Source: an uncultured Bacteroidales bacterium (GTDB taxonomy: Bacteria > Bacteroidota > Bacteroidia > Bacteroidales > Paludibacteraceae). From it: DNA of 64,000 nt. Below are positions 8,301 to 15,862 of the stretch, in pieces (positions within the stretch are counted from its first letter, which is position 1; the number at the start of each line of letters is the position of its first letter). Location of the stretch: positions 47,695-111,694 of the forward strand of contig CADCCH010000001.1 in NCBI GenBank assembly GCA_902799875.1. The letters are read 5' to 3'. The translations under genes and the position numbers were made by a program. The notes below the pieces were generated by a model. It was not told where the DNA came from, ran no database searches, and saw only the letters and a list, made by a program, of their open reading frames with translations.

Positions 8301-10358
8301 TGTTACAGTTGTACCACCGTCAGTAGAACCGGCTGCCAATGCTCCTGTAACTGATTTGGAATTAGGAGTTGCAGCATTGTCCTTCAACTCCACTTCCAGC
8401 GTCTTCGCTGTACTTACCGCATTAGCTCTTACGCTTACTTCCGTTGGGGTAAAGGTGTAACCATCAGCGATTTTGAAGGTTAGTTCTACATATTTGCTCG
8501 CATCTTTAGACTCTGTAGTCGCCAATTTACCCGAGCAACCATTTTTATTAGCATTATCATCAAAACTTGTATGAGCCACCGATACGTCCGTTGCGTCATA
8601 CAAAGCACCATTAACACGAGTGATCGAAGAGGTGGTTACTGTACCTGAACCAAAAGCTAACGCATAAGTCAAAGAGCCTGTGCCTTTTGCAACTGCATTA
8701 GCCGTCCATTGAGCGTCAATCGTCTGGTCGGTAGTCGCCGAACTACTAATCGATGAAGGGCTCCAGCCCGTGAAGTCATACCCTACTACATGACGCAGTT
8801 TAGCAAAAGAAGCGATACCTGTGCCCTCTGTATAAGTATCAGGATTAGTATTCGCTGCACCTTTCGTGTTGGTATAGTCAATAGAATGCGTCGGAGCAGG
8901 TACAGTTACCGTTGCTTCGTCAAAAGCCGAACAAGTACCATCATTATTGTCCGTAACTGTCCACACAAGGGTATATGTGCCGTAGGTATTCGGAGTAAAA
9001 GTCATCGTGTTGGATGAAGTAGTACCCAACTGATTTGTTGCCGTACTCGGCGATTCTGCTTTGATGCTCCAAGCGCCTGTATAACCTTCACCTGCCGCCG
9101 TTGCACCCATAGCCACTCCAACACCTACCGTTGTGTTTTTATCTGCACCGGCATCAGCTGTTGCTTCACATGAAGGATCATCGCCTCCGCCGGAAGAATA
9201 CGTCAAAATGTCTATTGCACAAATATATAAACCAGAAGAACCCGACCCTGTCATCTTCAATGACGATATAGATGAAGTGCCATCAGGAATCGTATATTCA
9301 GCAATATAAATTCTTTTTGCAATCGTTGCGGAATATGAAGCAACTCCTGTGGATGAATTTACATCTAAAGAAAAGCCATTACCTGCTCCGGTATGACCAT
9401 AATATATCTTGATTCTTCCGCAATCACTTCCATTACTATTTAATGCAATTGGTGTATTAGGATTTGCAAAACTAATATTAACATAACCTGTAGAATTTCC
9501 CGTCTTATAATAATTCGCAAAATCAGCATATAAATTACTACCTCCAGTTTGTTGAGTAGCACTACTTGCCGTCAAGGTAGCACCTGTCATTGATGTTTTA
9601 ACCAAAGAGTAATAGGCACTTACATAAGAGGGGGCCTCAGCATCAGTCCAAGTAATGGATTTAAAATAAGATTTTGATACGTTTTGAATATAAATCGTAG
9701 TACTACCTGCTGTTAGACCTTCTAATTTTGCAGATGTCACTGATTTATTAGCCGTGTTAGTTACAGTAGCTAGAATGACTGTGCCATTTGTCCCTGTGCT
9801 AACTAAGGTTGTTCCTGCTGTCCCTGCACATTCAAAGGTCAATGTACCAGCAGATGAAGGCGCCGTAAACGTAAAATATCTAGATGTATACACATCGCTA
9901 GATACGCTACTACCACCATTAATCTTGATATAGGTTCCGTTAGCTGCCAACTCATCTCCAGAAGCTCCTGTATAGTAGAGTTTTGTGCTAGAATCGCTAC
10001 CTGTAAATTCATGCGGATTATCTTTGGACAAATCAACTTTACTGCCTGAGTTTGCGAAACTCCATGTAATTGTTCCACCCCACGCATTGCCGATGCCGAG
10101 GGTCAGGATCATGAGGAGCATGGCGGCGTACTTCAGGGCCTTGCTGATTGGGGTGTGGTTACGGTGATCTTGGCTTTGACTGTCGGTTGACCGTCGGCTG
10201 ACCGTCGGTCTACTACCTTTCCAGACAGCTGTCACGACTGTTGAACTGTGCGAATTACCCCCCCCTGTGTTTTGGGGTGTATTCGCATAAAAACAACTCA
10301 AGAAATTTGTAAATTTGTTTTTCTTAACCGTAAAGGTACGATTAACTTCGTTTTTCAT
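2331..10358 (-). CDS. Giant secreted repeat protein with InlB-type and Ig-like domains
   Basis: 2675 aa. Residues about 73-92 form a signal peptide (KYAAMLLMILTLGIGNAWG) preceded by an unusual 70-residue hydrophilic leader. Next come a beta-rich TITWSF module, then at least four InlB/Listeria-Bacteroides repeats ending in the typical GW...W or AQW pattern (roughly residues 490-555, 1090-1165, 1485-1553, 1880-1948), separated by Ig-like stretches (TVTATIAANGNYAAGEAT). The last ~500 residues match the C-terminal module of the 2386-aa protein at 36329-43489. The tail QKIIIDENVFILRGEQLF...GKLVK resembles the terminal domain of five other proteins in this window, probably a type IX or similar sorting signal. 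The leader contains a G8 tract and period-11 repeats. Likely surface adhesin or matrix protein; no enzyme domain seen. Confidence 0.88.
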   Translation of the reverse strand: MKNEVNRTFTVKKNKFTNFLSCFYANTPQNTGGGNSHSSTVVTAVWKGSRPTVSRRSTDSQSQDHRNHTPISKALKYAAMLLMILTLGIGNAWGGTITWSFANSGSKVDLSKDNPHEFTGSDSSTKLYYTGASGDELAANGTYIKINGGSSVSSDVYTSRYFTFTAPSSAGTLTFECAGTAGTTLVSTGTNGTVILATVTNTANKSVTSAKLEGLTAGSTTIYIQNVSKSYFKSITWTDAEAPSYVSAYYSLVKTSMTGATLTASSATQQTGGSNLYADFANYYKTGNSTGYVNISFANPNTPIALNSNGSDCGRIKIYYGHTGAGNGFSLDVNSSTGVASYSATIAKRIYIAEYTIPDGTSSISSLKMTGSGSSGLYICAIDILTYSSGGGDDPSCEATADAGADKNTTVGVGVAMGATAAGEGYTGAWSIKAESPSTATNQLGTTSSNTMTFTPNTYGTYTLVWTVTDNNDGTCSAFDEATVTVPAPTHSIDYTNTKGAANTNPDTYTEGTGIASFAKLRHVVGYDFTGWSPSSISSSATTDQTIDAQWTANAVAKGTGSLTYALAFGSGTVTTSSITRVNGALYDATDVSVAHTSFDDNANKNGCSGKLATTESKDASKYVELTFKIADGYTFTPTEVSVRANAVSTAKTLEVELKDNAATPNSKSVTGALAAGSTDGGTTVTLEFDAAGEVVLEGTVTAKIFVYGATNAWRLGTSIVISGTVAVPATPCGATAPGDIEKGEASGGTGKITLKVEDDGEPVTGDAWYWQSAASGEAKTDEYDAENGKEVSAAGTYYLRSYNTAGDCWSAAKSVEVTAADLLTAISPTLSYDANVIVGNTLSPTLSGNAGSGAVTYALNDVTPAGSLTINPSTGVVTAVTAGGTATVTATIAANGNYAAGEATSETITVVAPATGTATISYALSGSTTTGTVTGVSTISSLSSSLTLSTLTLSGTKENYSGAIKGCTSTDALDEDDYVDVQFTVANGYAFTPSSVTVKANPFNETGALKAVVKIMDAQPLVVASNVLACEKNTDNEVTFASAAFTDKEFEGTVHIRMYFYGPAGNKPFYIKSPISITGTVATKVVKYDLSFAAGTGASGSMSTLKYAEGAEVTLPACTFTAPTGKEFDAWVVTKTVGGASVTVEDGVFTMPAEAVTATATWKDRPKHTDATLSDLTVGGETVTGFAAATTSYNVELPFGTTSAPTVAATATDASYVKSVVVTQASSATGDATVVVTAEDGTTTKTYTIHFSVETTKDLILVYKTGQSSCVGSDATVAKVSAFSQYIEKTAGTEADNSSINTTATQGGKITISAKPGYAIKAMSFYGKVEDGSCGISLDGADATTLEKDPQVKTDDCYTDVFTNAEAHSFSIINTGTHGVWVRSMKLTMIQACTPKTIAWTAEPAAEYELGSSPADIAASANNGTVSYASDDADVIAVNSSTGALTLKALGTVTLSASVPAGDGVTYCDEGAQVSKAIVKTYYLVTFDAQNETTPTPIKYYSGDDAIALPEEPTYSGFDFLGWFDASTGGNAVTSAITPTASRKIYAQWEATCDGPMITTQSGSRTYFVGREAATLVGEASAAGEGELTYTWYSCDDELRTNPVALEGAPTPSTAVAGTQYYYFTVTEAGCDVVASSDVIVITVEEKDPVCIIKATPTSGTEATADGAYKGDAYFKGRASDYKLNSGNDYVGVELASGYTFLATDKVVLNQVADLGTDDIKKFYVYSEVPADGKTYVTITNASPVKGNNWFDMPAEMVGESALYIGRKDGNCNPTVGYLAVYRTMMPKLLAITIDGRAGELDALAENTFNVMIPYESDLASLTVVPTIARNAAHATTPQAVITNDGAWVLGNNTYRVMDKDGDYTDYTIALTRDVLKYTVSYNMHGGTPAIENEMVVAGGKIAAAPADPTREDYIFQGWSLTDGGDIIDIANVTIDEDKVFHAVWASDGGIKLLDGSTVNTTNFITGVAATTVSISGDDYDCVAFGGTVNNVNASNMKNLNSHVTYNATTTQTKIRLSLYNSNGSKRTIYVKGVVEGTDNIVDLAAIELNGNEKKTTEYIEFNNAKNRSIYIFVSSNAGDIKILQVKVMEEGAALKKAGEIGYSLNMNKGRMFGAKDATIAFEGLSYTLNGDYTPLSSEVLKMKSASITFTTTVPVQLSVETKTTDKTYYITRGSAGTENPNTSSTKLNLAVPGTWYITAGSSEVQFTGVSFDYPQVEITENATDAAIIAGADVKVKDGKELTLDDAHTIHDLIVEEGGKVTLNNTLTVENLYLEAQAGASGQVLGATNVTASAVYMDVTFFKGAETLDETTASRWYMISAPFDVNLADGFYKTDGTPMVFGQTDGENIFDLFEYDGNKRATTGVTGWKRVQGKMKAGRACLIGFNPGQPTTIRLKAASTVLSEPTSITLNEYVGDEANRNWNGVANPTMHYTDLNKDVHTYNNEDGENGRKYIVYSASNTSFVVGTAFFVQATGTIDLSAASHSEFRAPQRQANERYEACVRISRSEATEFADQMYVRASENASSEYEQGHDMITWNGTTANTALIWANNYGKRLAIEEAPLVNNKATYNLGIFAPIAGEYRIETANPNDDATLYLTKNGRIFWNLTMGACELDLAQGQNNEYGLLLRAEAPAVTTGMDEIRSEAGVQKIIIDENVFILRGEQLFDMTGKLVK
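10176..10208. repeat. Period-11 tract in the leader of the 2675-aa protein
   Basis: Three 11-bp units: TTGACTGTCGG, TTGACCGTCGG, CTGACCGTCGG. It encodes part of the Ser/Arg-rich stretch just before the signal peptide. Confidence 0.85.
10258..10265 (-). repeat. G8 homopolymer at codons 32-34 of the giant gene
   Basis: Eight C on the plus strand, G8 on the coding strand, between the first ATG and the signal peptide. A one-base slip would put the signal peptide and all downstream domains out of frame. Confidence 0.8.
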
Positions 10359-10417
10359 GGTAAAGATATTTTTTAGTTAAACAATCATTTTGCTAAGTGT
10401 AGTTTGCAAATCGGGGG

Positions 10418-10449
10418 CAAAGATACAATAAAAAAATTACATACGCAAG
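10418..10449 (-). promoter_or_regulatory. Promoter of the 2675-aa protein gene
   Basis: CTTGCGTATG ... ATTG TATCTTTG on the minus strand, 24-nt spacing, about 60 bp upstream of the ATG at 10358. Confidence 0.85.
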
Positions 10450-10502
10450 CGCAGGAGCGTATACGTATGCAATTTTTACAGAAAGTTAACAAAAAGCGTC
10501 AA

Positions 10503-11408
10503 TTATTCCACCAATCGAGAGTTTTTCCACTCAGACCAAGTGGCACCGAAATAGTACGTCAGCGTGTCGCCGAGGGTGTATGGACGAACGGCCACGAGGT
10601 TGCCATCGACGATGTCGGTGAGGGTTGCACCGGGCGTATGGACGGTGATGGAGATACGTCCCTGAGACGTGCTGCCGTTATAGTCGTAGTTCATCTGCGC
10701 AGCCGTCTTGTCGCTGAGTGCGTCCTCGGTGTAACGTACGGTTTCGGGGTCGAGGTACTCGACTTGGTCAATAGTGTCGTGCAAATAGATGCCTCCTCCG
10801 AGGAGTAATTTATGATTTTTGATTTCAAATTTATGATTTGGATCGGTCAGGACGACTTCGGCTTTGTTCTGCAGTTGTCCGGACTCGGCGGTGATGGTGA
10901 TGGACTCATGGAGAATATGTCCGGCTACCAAAAGCGAGTCGTACTCCAGACGGAAGACGAAGCGGTCCGGCGTCTGCTCGAGGATTTCCCATCTATCGTA
11001 TGGTCCTCCGATCCAAGTCTGGAAAATTGGTGATTGATTATTGGTGATTGGTGATTGTTCTTCGGTGAGAACAACTAAACCACCGCAACCACAAGTGTGA
11101 CCGACTTTGTAGCAGTCGAGGCCTTTGCCGTAGTTGATGTGGTAGGGTAGGCCGAGGACGTGTTCGCGATAGTAGAAACTGTCCACGATGAGTTCCGGTG
11201 TGGCTTTGAGCCACAGATCGACTCCATTCGACGGATTCTCCGGTTTCAATGCCGGACCGTACATACGGAAAGCGGCGTACTCATTCTCCCACGCAAAATC
11301 ATCCTTGCGTTCGGGTACATAGCGGCCGTACACTTTGGGCGTCACGACTTGCTGATGGCAGGCCGTGAGGCTCAAGAAAAAGAAGCAAAAAATGATGGCT
11401 TTTTTCAT
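10503..11408 (-). CDS. DUF4861-type lipoprotein, paralogue 1
   Basis: 301 aa. The signal peptide MKKAIIFCFFFLSLTAC ends in a lipobox with Cys17, so it is an envelope lipoprotein. The body (YGRYVPERKDDFAWENEY, FRMYGPALKP, GVDLWLKATPELIVD, YHINYGKGLDCYKVG, CGCGGLVVL) matches my recollection of DUF4861 proteins found in pectin and uronate loci of Bacteroidales. Two in-frame period-7 tracts (10808-10842 and 11026-11060) encode loop segments such as SPITNNQSPIF and NHKFEIKNHKL. It lies downstream of a gluconate 5-dehydrogenase-like gene, across a period-11 tract. A role in uronate or rhamnogalacturonan use is inferred from context. Confidence 0.8.
   Translation of the reverse strand: MKKAIIFCFFFLSLTACHQQVVTPKVYGRYVPERKDDFAWENEYAAFRMYGPALKPENPSNGVDLWLKATPELIVDSFYYREHVLGLPYHINYGKGLDCYKVGHTCGCGGLVVLTEEQSPITNNQSPIFQTWIGGPYDRWEILEQTPDRFVFRLEYDSLLVAGHILHESITITAESGQLQNKAEVVLTDPNHKFEIKNHKLLLGGGIYLHDTIDQVEYLDPETVRYTEDALSDKTAAQMNYDYNGSTSQGRISITVHTPGATLTDIVDGNLVAVRPYTLGDTLTYYFGATWSEWKNSRLVE
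10808..10842. repeat. Period-7 tract inside DUF4861 gene 1
   Basis: Five 7-bp units of the ATTTATG type (ATTTATG, ATTTTTG, ATTTCAA, ATTTATG, ATTTGGA), 35 bp, read through in frame. Confidence 0.85.
11026..11060. repeat. Second period-7 tract inside DUF4861 gene 1
   Basis: Five units of the ATTGGTG type, 35 bp; units 1, 3 and 4 are identical. Confidence 0.87.
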
Positions 11409-11434
11409 ACTAAAAAAATTCAGATAAGCGTGAT

Positions 11435-11500
11435 GGTCCTCGATTAGTCCTCGATTGGTCGCTGATTAGTCCTCGATTATACCTCGATAAGTACTCGATA
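11435..11500. repeat. Period-11 tract, six units
   Basis: Six contiguous 11-bp units of the AGTCCTCGATT / ATACCTCGATA type fill most of the gap between the dehydrogenase gene stop and the DUF4861 start. The same unit words recur at 53251-53305. Confidence 0.9.
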
Positions 11501-11514
11501 CATACGGTCACAAT

Positions 11515-12315
11515 TTATTTGGGTTGGCGACCGATGTACGCCAAAATACCACCATCGACGTAGAGAATCTGGCCGTTGACGGCATCGGAAGCGTGACTCG
11601 CGAGGAAGACAGCCGGCGCGCCGAGTTCATCGGGCTCGAGCCAGCGTCCAGCCGGGGTCTTGGCGCAGATGAAGGAGTCGAAAGGATGACGACTGCCGTC
11701 CGGTTGGGGTTCGCGTAGCGGTGCGGTTTGGGGCGTAGCGATATATCCAGGGCCGAGACCGTTGCATTGGATATTGTACCCGCCATACTCGGAGCAGATA
11801 TTGCGGGTGAGCATCTTCAGTCCGCCTTTGGCGGCTGCATACGCCGAGACGGTCTCACGACCGAGTTCAGACATCATGGAGCAGATATTGATGATCTTGC
11901 CTTCGCGGCGCTCCATCATCTCCGGCAGTACCGCTGCGGAAACGATATAGGGGGCCACGAGGTCGATGTCGATGACCTGCTGGAACTCCTCGCGTTTCAT
12001 CTCGTGCATGGGGATGCGCTTGATGATGCCGGCGTTGTTGACGAGGATATGAATGGGGCCCACCTCGGCGTGAATACGCTCCACGAGGGCTTTGACGGCA
12101 ACCTCGTCGGTGACGTCACATACGTAACCGTGGGCATTGTGGATGCCTTCGGCATGATAGAGCTCGAGGGCTTTGTCAATCGCTTCCTGACTGCGGGCAT
12201 TGAAGATGATATGCTCTGCGCCGGCTTGCGCAAAAGCCTTGGCGATAGCAAAACCGATTCCGTAACATGCGCCGGTGACCCAGGCGTTCTTGCCTTCCAA
12301 ACTGAATAAATTCAT
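11515..12315 (-). CDS. Gluconate 5-dehydrogenase-like SDR oxidoreductase
   Basis: 266-aa short-chain dehydrogenase. N-terminal cofactor motif VTGACYGIGFAIA, structural NNAG in ILVNNAGIIKR, catalytic Ser in ICSMMS, Tyr and Lys in SAYAAAKGG, and a C-terminal ILYVDGGILAYIG closely like Bacteroides gluconate 5-dehydrogenases. It should interconvert a sugar acid and its keto form with NAD(P)H; KduD (2-deoxy-D-gluconate 3-dehydrogenase) of pectin catabolism is the main alternative. An ATG 34 codons upstream lies within the promoter region, so I start at MNLFSLEGKN (12315), downstream of the promoter at 12348-12379. Confidence 0.88.
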   Translation of the reverse strand: MNLFSLEGKNAWVTGACYGIGFAIAKAFAQAGAEHIIFNARSQEAIDKALELYHAEGIHNAHGYVCDVTDEVAVKALVERIHAEVGPIHILVNNAGIIKRIPMHEMKREEFQQVIDIDLVAPYIVSAAVLPEMMERREGKIINICSMMSELGRETVSAYAAAKGGLKMLTRNICSEYGGYNIQCNGLGPGYIATPQTAPLREPQPDGSRHPFDSFICAKTPAGRWLEPDELGAPAVFLASHASDAVNGQILYVDGGILAYIGRQPK

Positions 12316-12347
12316 ATATTTTTGATTTTGATTTTTGATTTTCGATG

Positions 12348-12379
12348 CAAAGGTACGCTTTTTTTTTGAAATATGCAAA
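12348..12379 (-). promoter_or_regulatory. Promoter of the SDR dehydrogenase gene
   Basis: TTTGCATATTTC, A9, GCG, TACCTTTG on the minus strand; 24-nt spacing; 33 bp from box end to the chosen ATG. Confidence 0.85.
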
Positions 12380-12424
12380 TTTATTTGCACATATTTAATT
12401 TTTTGTAATTTCGGCACGCCCCTT

Positions 12425-12482
12425 CCCTAAACAAGTTTAGGGCGGGTTCCCTCCGAATTTACGTTCGCTAGATGTAGCGAAC
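12425..12482. repeat. Two perfect inverted repeats between divergent promoters
   Basis: CCCTAAAC/GTTTAGGG (12425-12432 with 12435-12442, 2-nt centre) and GTTCGCTA/TAGCGAAC (12463-12470 with 12475-12482, GATG loop). Candidate operator sites or extruding hairpins. Confidence 0.7.
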
Positions 12483-12544
12483 TCCAACTAAATAGCCAAA
12501 AAGTATCATTTATGCGAGCATAATGCATAATTTTTGTCAATTTA

Positions 12545-12576
12545 TTTGGTAATTCAAATTTTTTGTAGTAATTTTG
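12545..12576 (+). promoter_or_regulatory. Promoter of dxs
   Basis: TTTGGTAATTC ... GTAG TAATTTTG, 24-nt spacing; 44 nt between box end and the dxs ATG. Confidence 0.85.
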
Positions 12577-12620
12577 CGCCCAAATTTAGTTTGCACGAAT
12601 GTGCGCGTATGCGTAAATAG

Positions 12621-14561
12621 ATGGAATATAAGTATATCAATAGGATTGATTCGCCGGCGGATTTGAAGCAGATTCCGATGGAGGAGTTGCCGGCGGTGTG
12701 TGCGGAGTTGCGGGATTTTATCATCGAAGCGCTGAGTAAGAACCCCGGGCATTTGGCATCGTCGTTGGGTGCGATTGAGTTGACGGTGGCGCTGCATTAT
12801 GTGTTTGACACGCCGAACGACAAGTTAGTCTGGGACGTGGGGCATCAGGCATACGCGCATAAGATTCTGACCGGTCGTCGGGACCGTTTTCATACGAATC
12901 GGCAGTTTAAGGGTTTGAGTCCCTTCACGAACCCGATGGAGAGTGAGTACGATGCGTTTATCGCGGGACATGCATCCAACTCGATTTCAGCTGCGCTGGG
13001 AATCGAGATAGGTAACAGTTTTGAGGACGCTTCGCTACAGGACGGCAAAGCCTACAGGAACGTAGTCGCTATCATCGGAGATGGGGCGATGACGGGTGGT
13101 TTGGCTTTTGAGGGCTTGAACAACACGTCGATGGACAAGAATAATCTGCTGATTGTGCTGAACGACAACCACATGGCGATTGATCCGCTGAAGGGTGGTA
13201 TCACGCAATACTTAGTGGACCTGACGACGAGCGAGATGTACAACAAATGGCGCTGGCGGTTGTATCAGTTGGCGGTGAAGCTGCACCTGATGGACGACAA
13301 GAAACGGCAGCGGATCTTGCGGCGGAACAATAACTGGAAGGCGGCGCTAAGTAAACAGGCGAACAATATCTTTACGGGTCTGAACATCCGTTATTTCGGT
13401 CCGACAGACGGTCACGACGTAGTGGGTCTGGTGCGGATTCTGAGCGAGATCAAGAACCACCGCGGTCCGAAAGTGCTGCATATCATCACCAAGAAAGGCA
13501 AGGGCTACGCGCCGGCGGAGAATGACCAGACCGTTTGGCATGCACCGGGGGAGTTTGACGTTGCCACGGGGCAACGAACCAATGGTGCTAATGGTGACGC
13601 TTCGCTTAATGGTAAAATGGTGATTCCGCCGCTGTGGCAGGAGGTGTTTGGAGAGACGCTGTTGGAACTGGCAAAAAAGAATGAAAAGATCGTGGGGATC
13701 ACGCCGGCTATGCCGAGCGGGTGCTCGATGAGTATCATGCAGAAGGAGTTGCCGGAGCGGGTGTTTGATGTAGGTATCGCCGAAGGGCACGCCGTGACGT
13801 TTAGTGCGGGTCTGGCAAAAGCCGGAATGGTGCCGTACTGCAATATCTACTCGACGTTCTTGCAGCGGGCGTACGATAATATCGTGCATGACGTGGCGCT
13901 GCAGAACCTGCACGTGGTGCTGTGTATTGACCGCGCGGGTATAGTCGGTAACGACGGCGCGACGCACCATGGTCTGTTAGATCTGGCGTACCTGCGACCG
14001 ATCCCGAACATGCAGATCTGTGCACCGCGGACGGCGGAGGACTTGAAGCAGATGATGATTCTCGCGGAGAAGATGGACGGGCCGGTGGCGATACGGTATC
14101 CGAGGGGGAGGACGACGGGAGATCACGAGACCACGAGATCACGAGATCACGAAGTAGGAAAAGGAATTAAATTAAGAGAGGGAAAAGATTTCGCCGTTCT
14201 CACGATCGGGGCGATCGGGAACGTCGTCGCTGACGCGATTGAAGATTTAAGATTGAAGAATGAAGATTTGAGTATTGCGCACTACGATATGCGGTGGTTG
14301 AAGCCGATGGATGAAGAGATATTGCACGAAGTGGGGAGGAAGTTCAAGACGATAGTGACGGCAGAGGACGGTGTGATTGCCGGTGGATTAGGTAGTGCGG
14401 TGCTGGAATGGATGGCCGATCACGGTTACACGCCGCACGTGATCCGTTTAGGAGTGAATGATCAATTTGTTGAACACGGCTCGACGAAAGAGTTGTATCA
14501 TTTATTGAAATTAGATAAAGAAGGTTTATGCGAATCGTTATTGCAGGTGCCGGTGAAGTAG
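12621..14561 (+). CDS. dxs: 1-deoxy-D-xylulose-5-phosphate synthase
   Basis: 646-aa thiamine-diphosphate enzyme condensing pyruvate and glyceraldehyde 3-phosphate, first step of the MEP isoprenoid pathway. Motifs: HLASSLGAIELTVALHYVFD, the histidine in WDVGHQAYAHKIL, GHASNSISAALG, the ThDP/Mg motif GDGAMTGG...NN, the transketolase-type YFGPTDGHD, and GLAKAGMVPYCNIYSTFLQRAYD. Two in-frame tandem tracts occur: period-8 at 14121-14152 (TTGDHETTRSRDHE), in the segment after AIRYPRG, and period-7 at 14238-14272 (IEDLRLKNEDL). Both fall where loops are expected. The 3' end overlaps trkA by 34 bp. Confidence 0.97.
   Translation: MEYKYINRIDSPADLKQIPMEELPAVCAELRDFIIEALSKNPGHLASSLGAIELTVALHYVFDTPNDKLVWDVGHQAYAHKILTGRRDRFHTNRQFKGLSPFTNPMESEYDAFIAGHASNSISAALGIEIGNSFEDASLQDGKAYRNVVAIIGDGAMTGGLAFEGLNNTSMDKNNLLIVLNDNHMAIDPLKGGITQYLVDLTTSEMYNKWRWRLYQLAVKLHLMDDKKRQRILRRNNNWKAALSKQANNIFTGLNIRYFGPTDGHDVVGLVRILSEIKNHRGPKVLHIITKKGKGYAPAENDQTVWHAPGEFDVATGQRTNGANGDASLNGKMVIPPLWQEVFGETLLELAKKNEKIVGITPAMPSGCSMSIMQKELPERVFDVGIAEGHAVTFSAGLAKAGMVPYCNIYSTFLQRAYDNIVHDVALQNLHVVLCIDRAGIVGNDGATHHGLLDLAYLRPIPNMQICAPRTAEDLKQMMILAEKMDGPVAIRYPRGRTTGDHETTRSRDHEVGKGIKLREGKDFAVLTIGAIGNVVADAIEDLRLKNEDLSIAHYDMRWLKPMDEEILHEVGRKFKTIVTAEDGVIAGGLGSAVLEWMADHGYTPHVIRLGVNDQFVEHGSTKELYHLLKLDKEGLCESLLQVPVK
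14121..14152. repeat. Period-8 tract inside dxs
   Basis: Four units GATCACGA, GACCACGA, GATCACGA, GATCACGA; 32 bp, in frame. Confidence 0.92.
14238..14272. repeat. Period-7 tract inside dxs
   Basis: Five units of the ATTGAAG type (ATTGAAG, ATTTAAG, ATTGAAG, AATGAAG, ATTTGAG); 35 bp. Confidence 0.87.
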
Positions 14562-15862
14562 GCACGCACTTGGCTAAATTGCTGAGTCGCGAAGACATGG
14601 AGATCAGCTTGTTGGATGAGGATCAGGACAGGCTGGGCGATTTGAGTGCCAACTACGATATGTTGACGAAGGTAGGTAATCCGACGTCGATTCATGATCT
14701 GCGTGAGGTGGGTGTGAAAGACTGCGATCTGTTTATTTCTGTGACCCCGCACGAGACGGAGAACATGACGGCCTGTCTGATTGCGAACTCGTTGGGTGCC
14801 AAACGGACGCTGGCGCGTATCGATAACTACGAGTACCTGCTGCCGGAGAACAAGAAGTTCTTTGAGCAGATGGGTCTGAACCACCTGATTTATCCGGAGG
14901 TACTGGCGGCGAATGAGATTGAGGAGAGTCTGCGGACCAACTGGATGCGGTACCATTTGCATCTGGGTCAGGGAGCTCTGGAACTATGCGTAGTGAAAGT
15001 GCGTGAGAGCGCCAAGATCATCGGCAAGACTTTTGCGTCCGGTGTGTATAACCACGGTAAGTACCGGATCGTAGCCATCAAGCGCGACCAGGAGACGATT
15101 ATCCCGCGTGGTCACGACACGGTGGAGGTAGGCGATATGGTGTACTGCGTATGTCCGAAGATTTATATGGAATACATGCGCGAGGAGCTGGGCAAGAACA
15201 AACGGGAGATCAAGAATGTCATTTTCTTCGGTGGCGACCGGATTGCGCGTAAGGCGGCGACGGAGCTGATCGGGGAGATGAACATCAAGGTGATCGAGAA
15301 AGACCGTGCGCTGTGCGACATATTGAGCGAGAAAGTGCCGGACGCGCTGATCATCAATGCCGACGGGTCCGATATGGATGTCCTGAAAGAAGAAGGCATC
15401 CAGGACGCAGATGCATTTGTAGCCGTGACGGATAGTAGCGAAGCAAATATTTTTGCCTGTCTGGCCGCCAAACGATTTGGGGTGCGCAAGACGATTGCGG
15501 AGGTGGAGAACCTCGATTATATCCCGATGGCGGAGGGTCTGGATATCGGAACGGTACTGAATAAAAAGACGATAGCCGCCAGTTACATCTACCAGATGCT
15601 GCTGGATGCGAGTGTGCGCGGCGTGCATAACCTGACGAGTGCGGACGCGGAGATTGTGGAGTTTGATGCGAAGGAAGGCAGTTTGATTACTCGGCACAAA
15701 GTGAAAGATCTGGAGTTGCCGAAGGAGGCGAATATCGGTGGTATTGTGCGTGCCGGCGAAGGCATTCTGGTGAACGGCGATACGCAGATCATCCCCGGTG
15801 ATGTAGTGGTGCTGTTCTGCAAGAGTCATGTGATACGTAACTTAGAGCGATTCTTCAAATGA
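14528..15862 (+). CDS. trkA: Trk potassium uptake regulatory subunit
   Basis: 444-aa cytoplasmic NAD-binding subunit that gates the TrkH channel. It has two RCK halves. The first begins MRIVIAGAGEVGTHLAKLL (Rossmann glycine motif) with D-rich LLDEDQDRL and a TrkA-C part. The second begins IKNVIFFGGDRIARKAA and continues with ALIINADGSDMDVLKEEG and AFVAVTDSSEANIFACLAAK. Length fits TrkA. It starts within the 3' end of dxs and overlaps trkH by 4 bp, so the three are one transcript; the dxs link looks like chromosomal order, not pathway logic. Confidence 0.96.
   Translation: MRIVIAGAGEVGTHLAKLLSREDMEISLLDEDQDRLGDLSANYDMLTKVGNPTSIHDLREVGVKDCDLFISVTPHETENMTACLIANSLGAKRTLARIDNYEYLLPENKKFFEQMGLNHLIYPEVLAANEIEESLRTNWMRYHLHLGQGALELCVVKVRESAKIIGKTFASGVYNHGKYRIVAIKRDQETIIPRGHDTVEVGDMVYCVCPKIYMEYMREELGKNKREIKNVIFFGGDRIARKAATELIGEMNIKVIEKDRALCDILSEKVPDALIINADGSDMDVLKEEGIQDADAFVAVTDSSEANIFACLAAKRFGVRKTIAEVENLDYIPMAEGLDIGTVLNKKTIAASYIYQMLLDASVRGVHNLTSADAEIVEFDAKEGSLITRHKVKDLELPKEANIGGIVRAGEGILVNGDTQIIPGDVVVLFCKSHVIRNLERFFK

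Larger units (their letters stand above)
12316..12620. other. Divergent control region between the SDR gene and dxs
   Basis: 305 bp without a gene. It holds a T-rich 6/7-bp repetitive leader (about 12317-12344), the minus promoter, two perfect inverted repeats, and the dxs promoter. The inverted repeats lie upstream of both promoters, so neither predicted transcript includes them. Confidence 0.7.

Noticed and set aside
14984..15829. 281-aa minus-strand open frame in trkA
   Set aside because: Antisense shadow of a well-conserved gene with low-plausibility composition.
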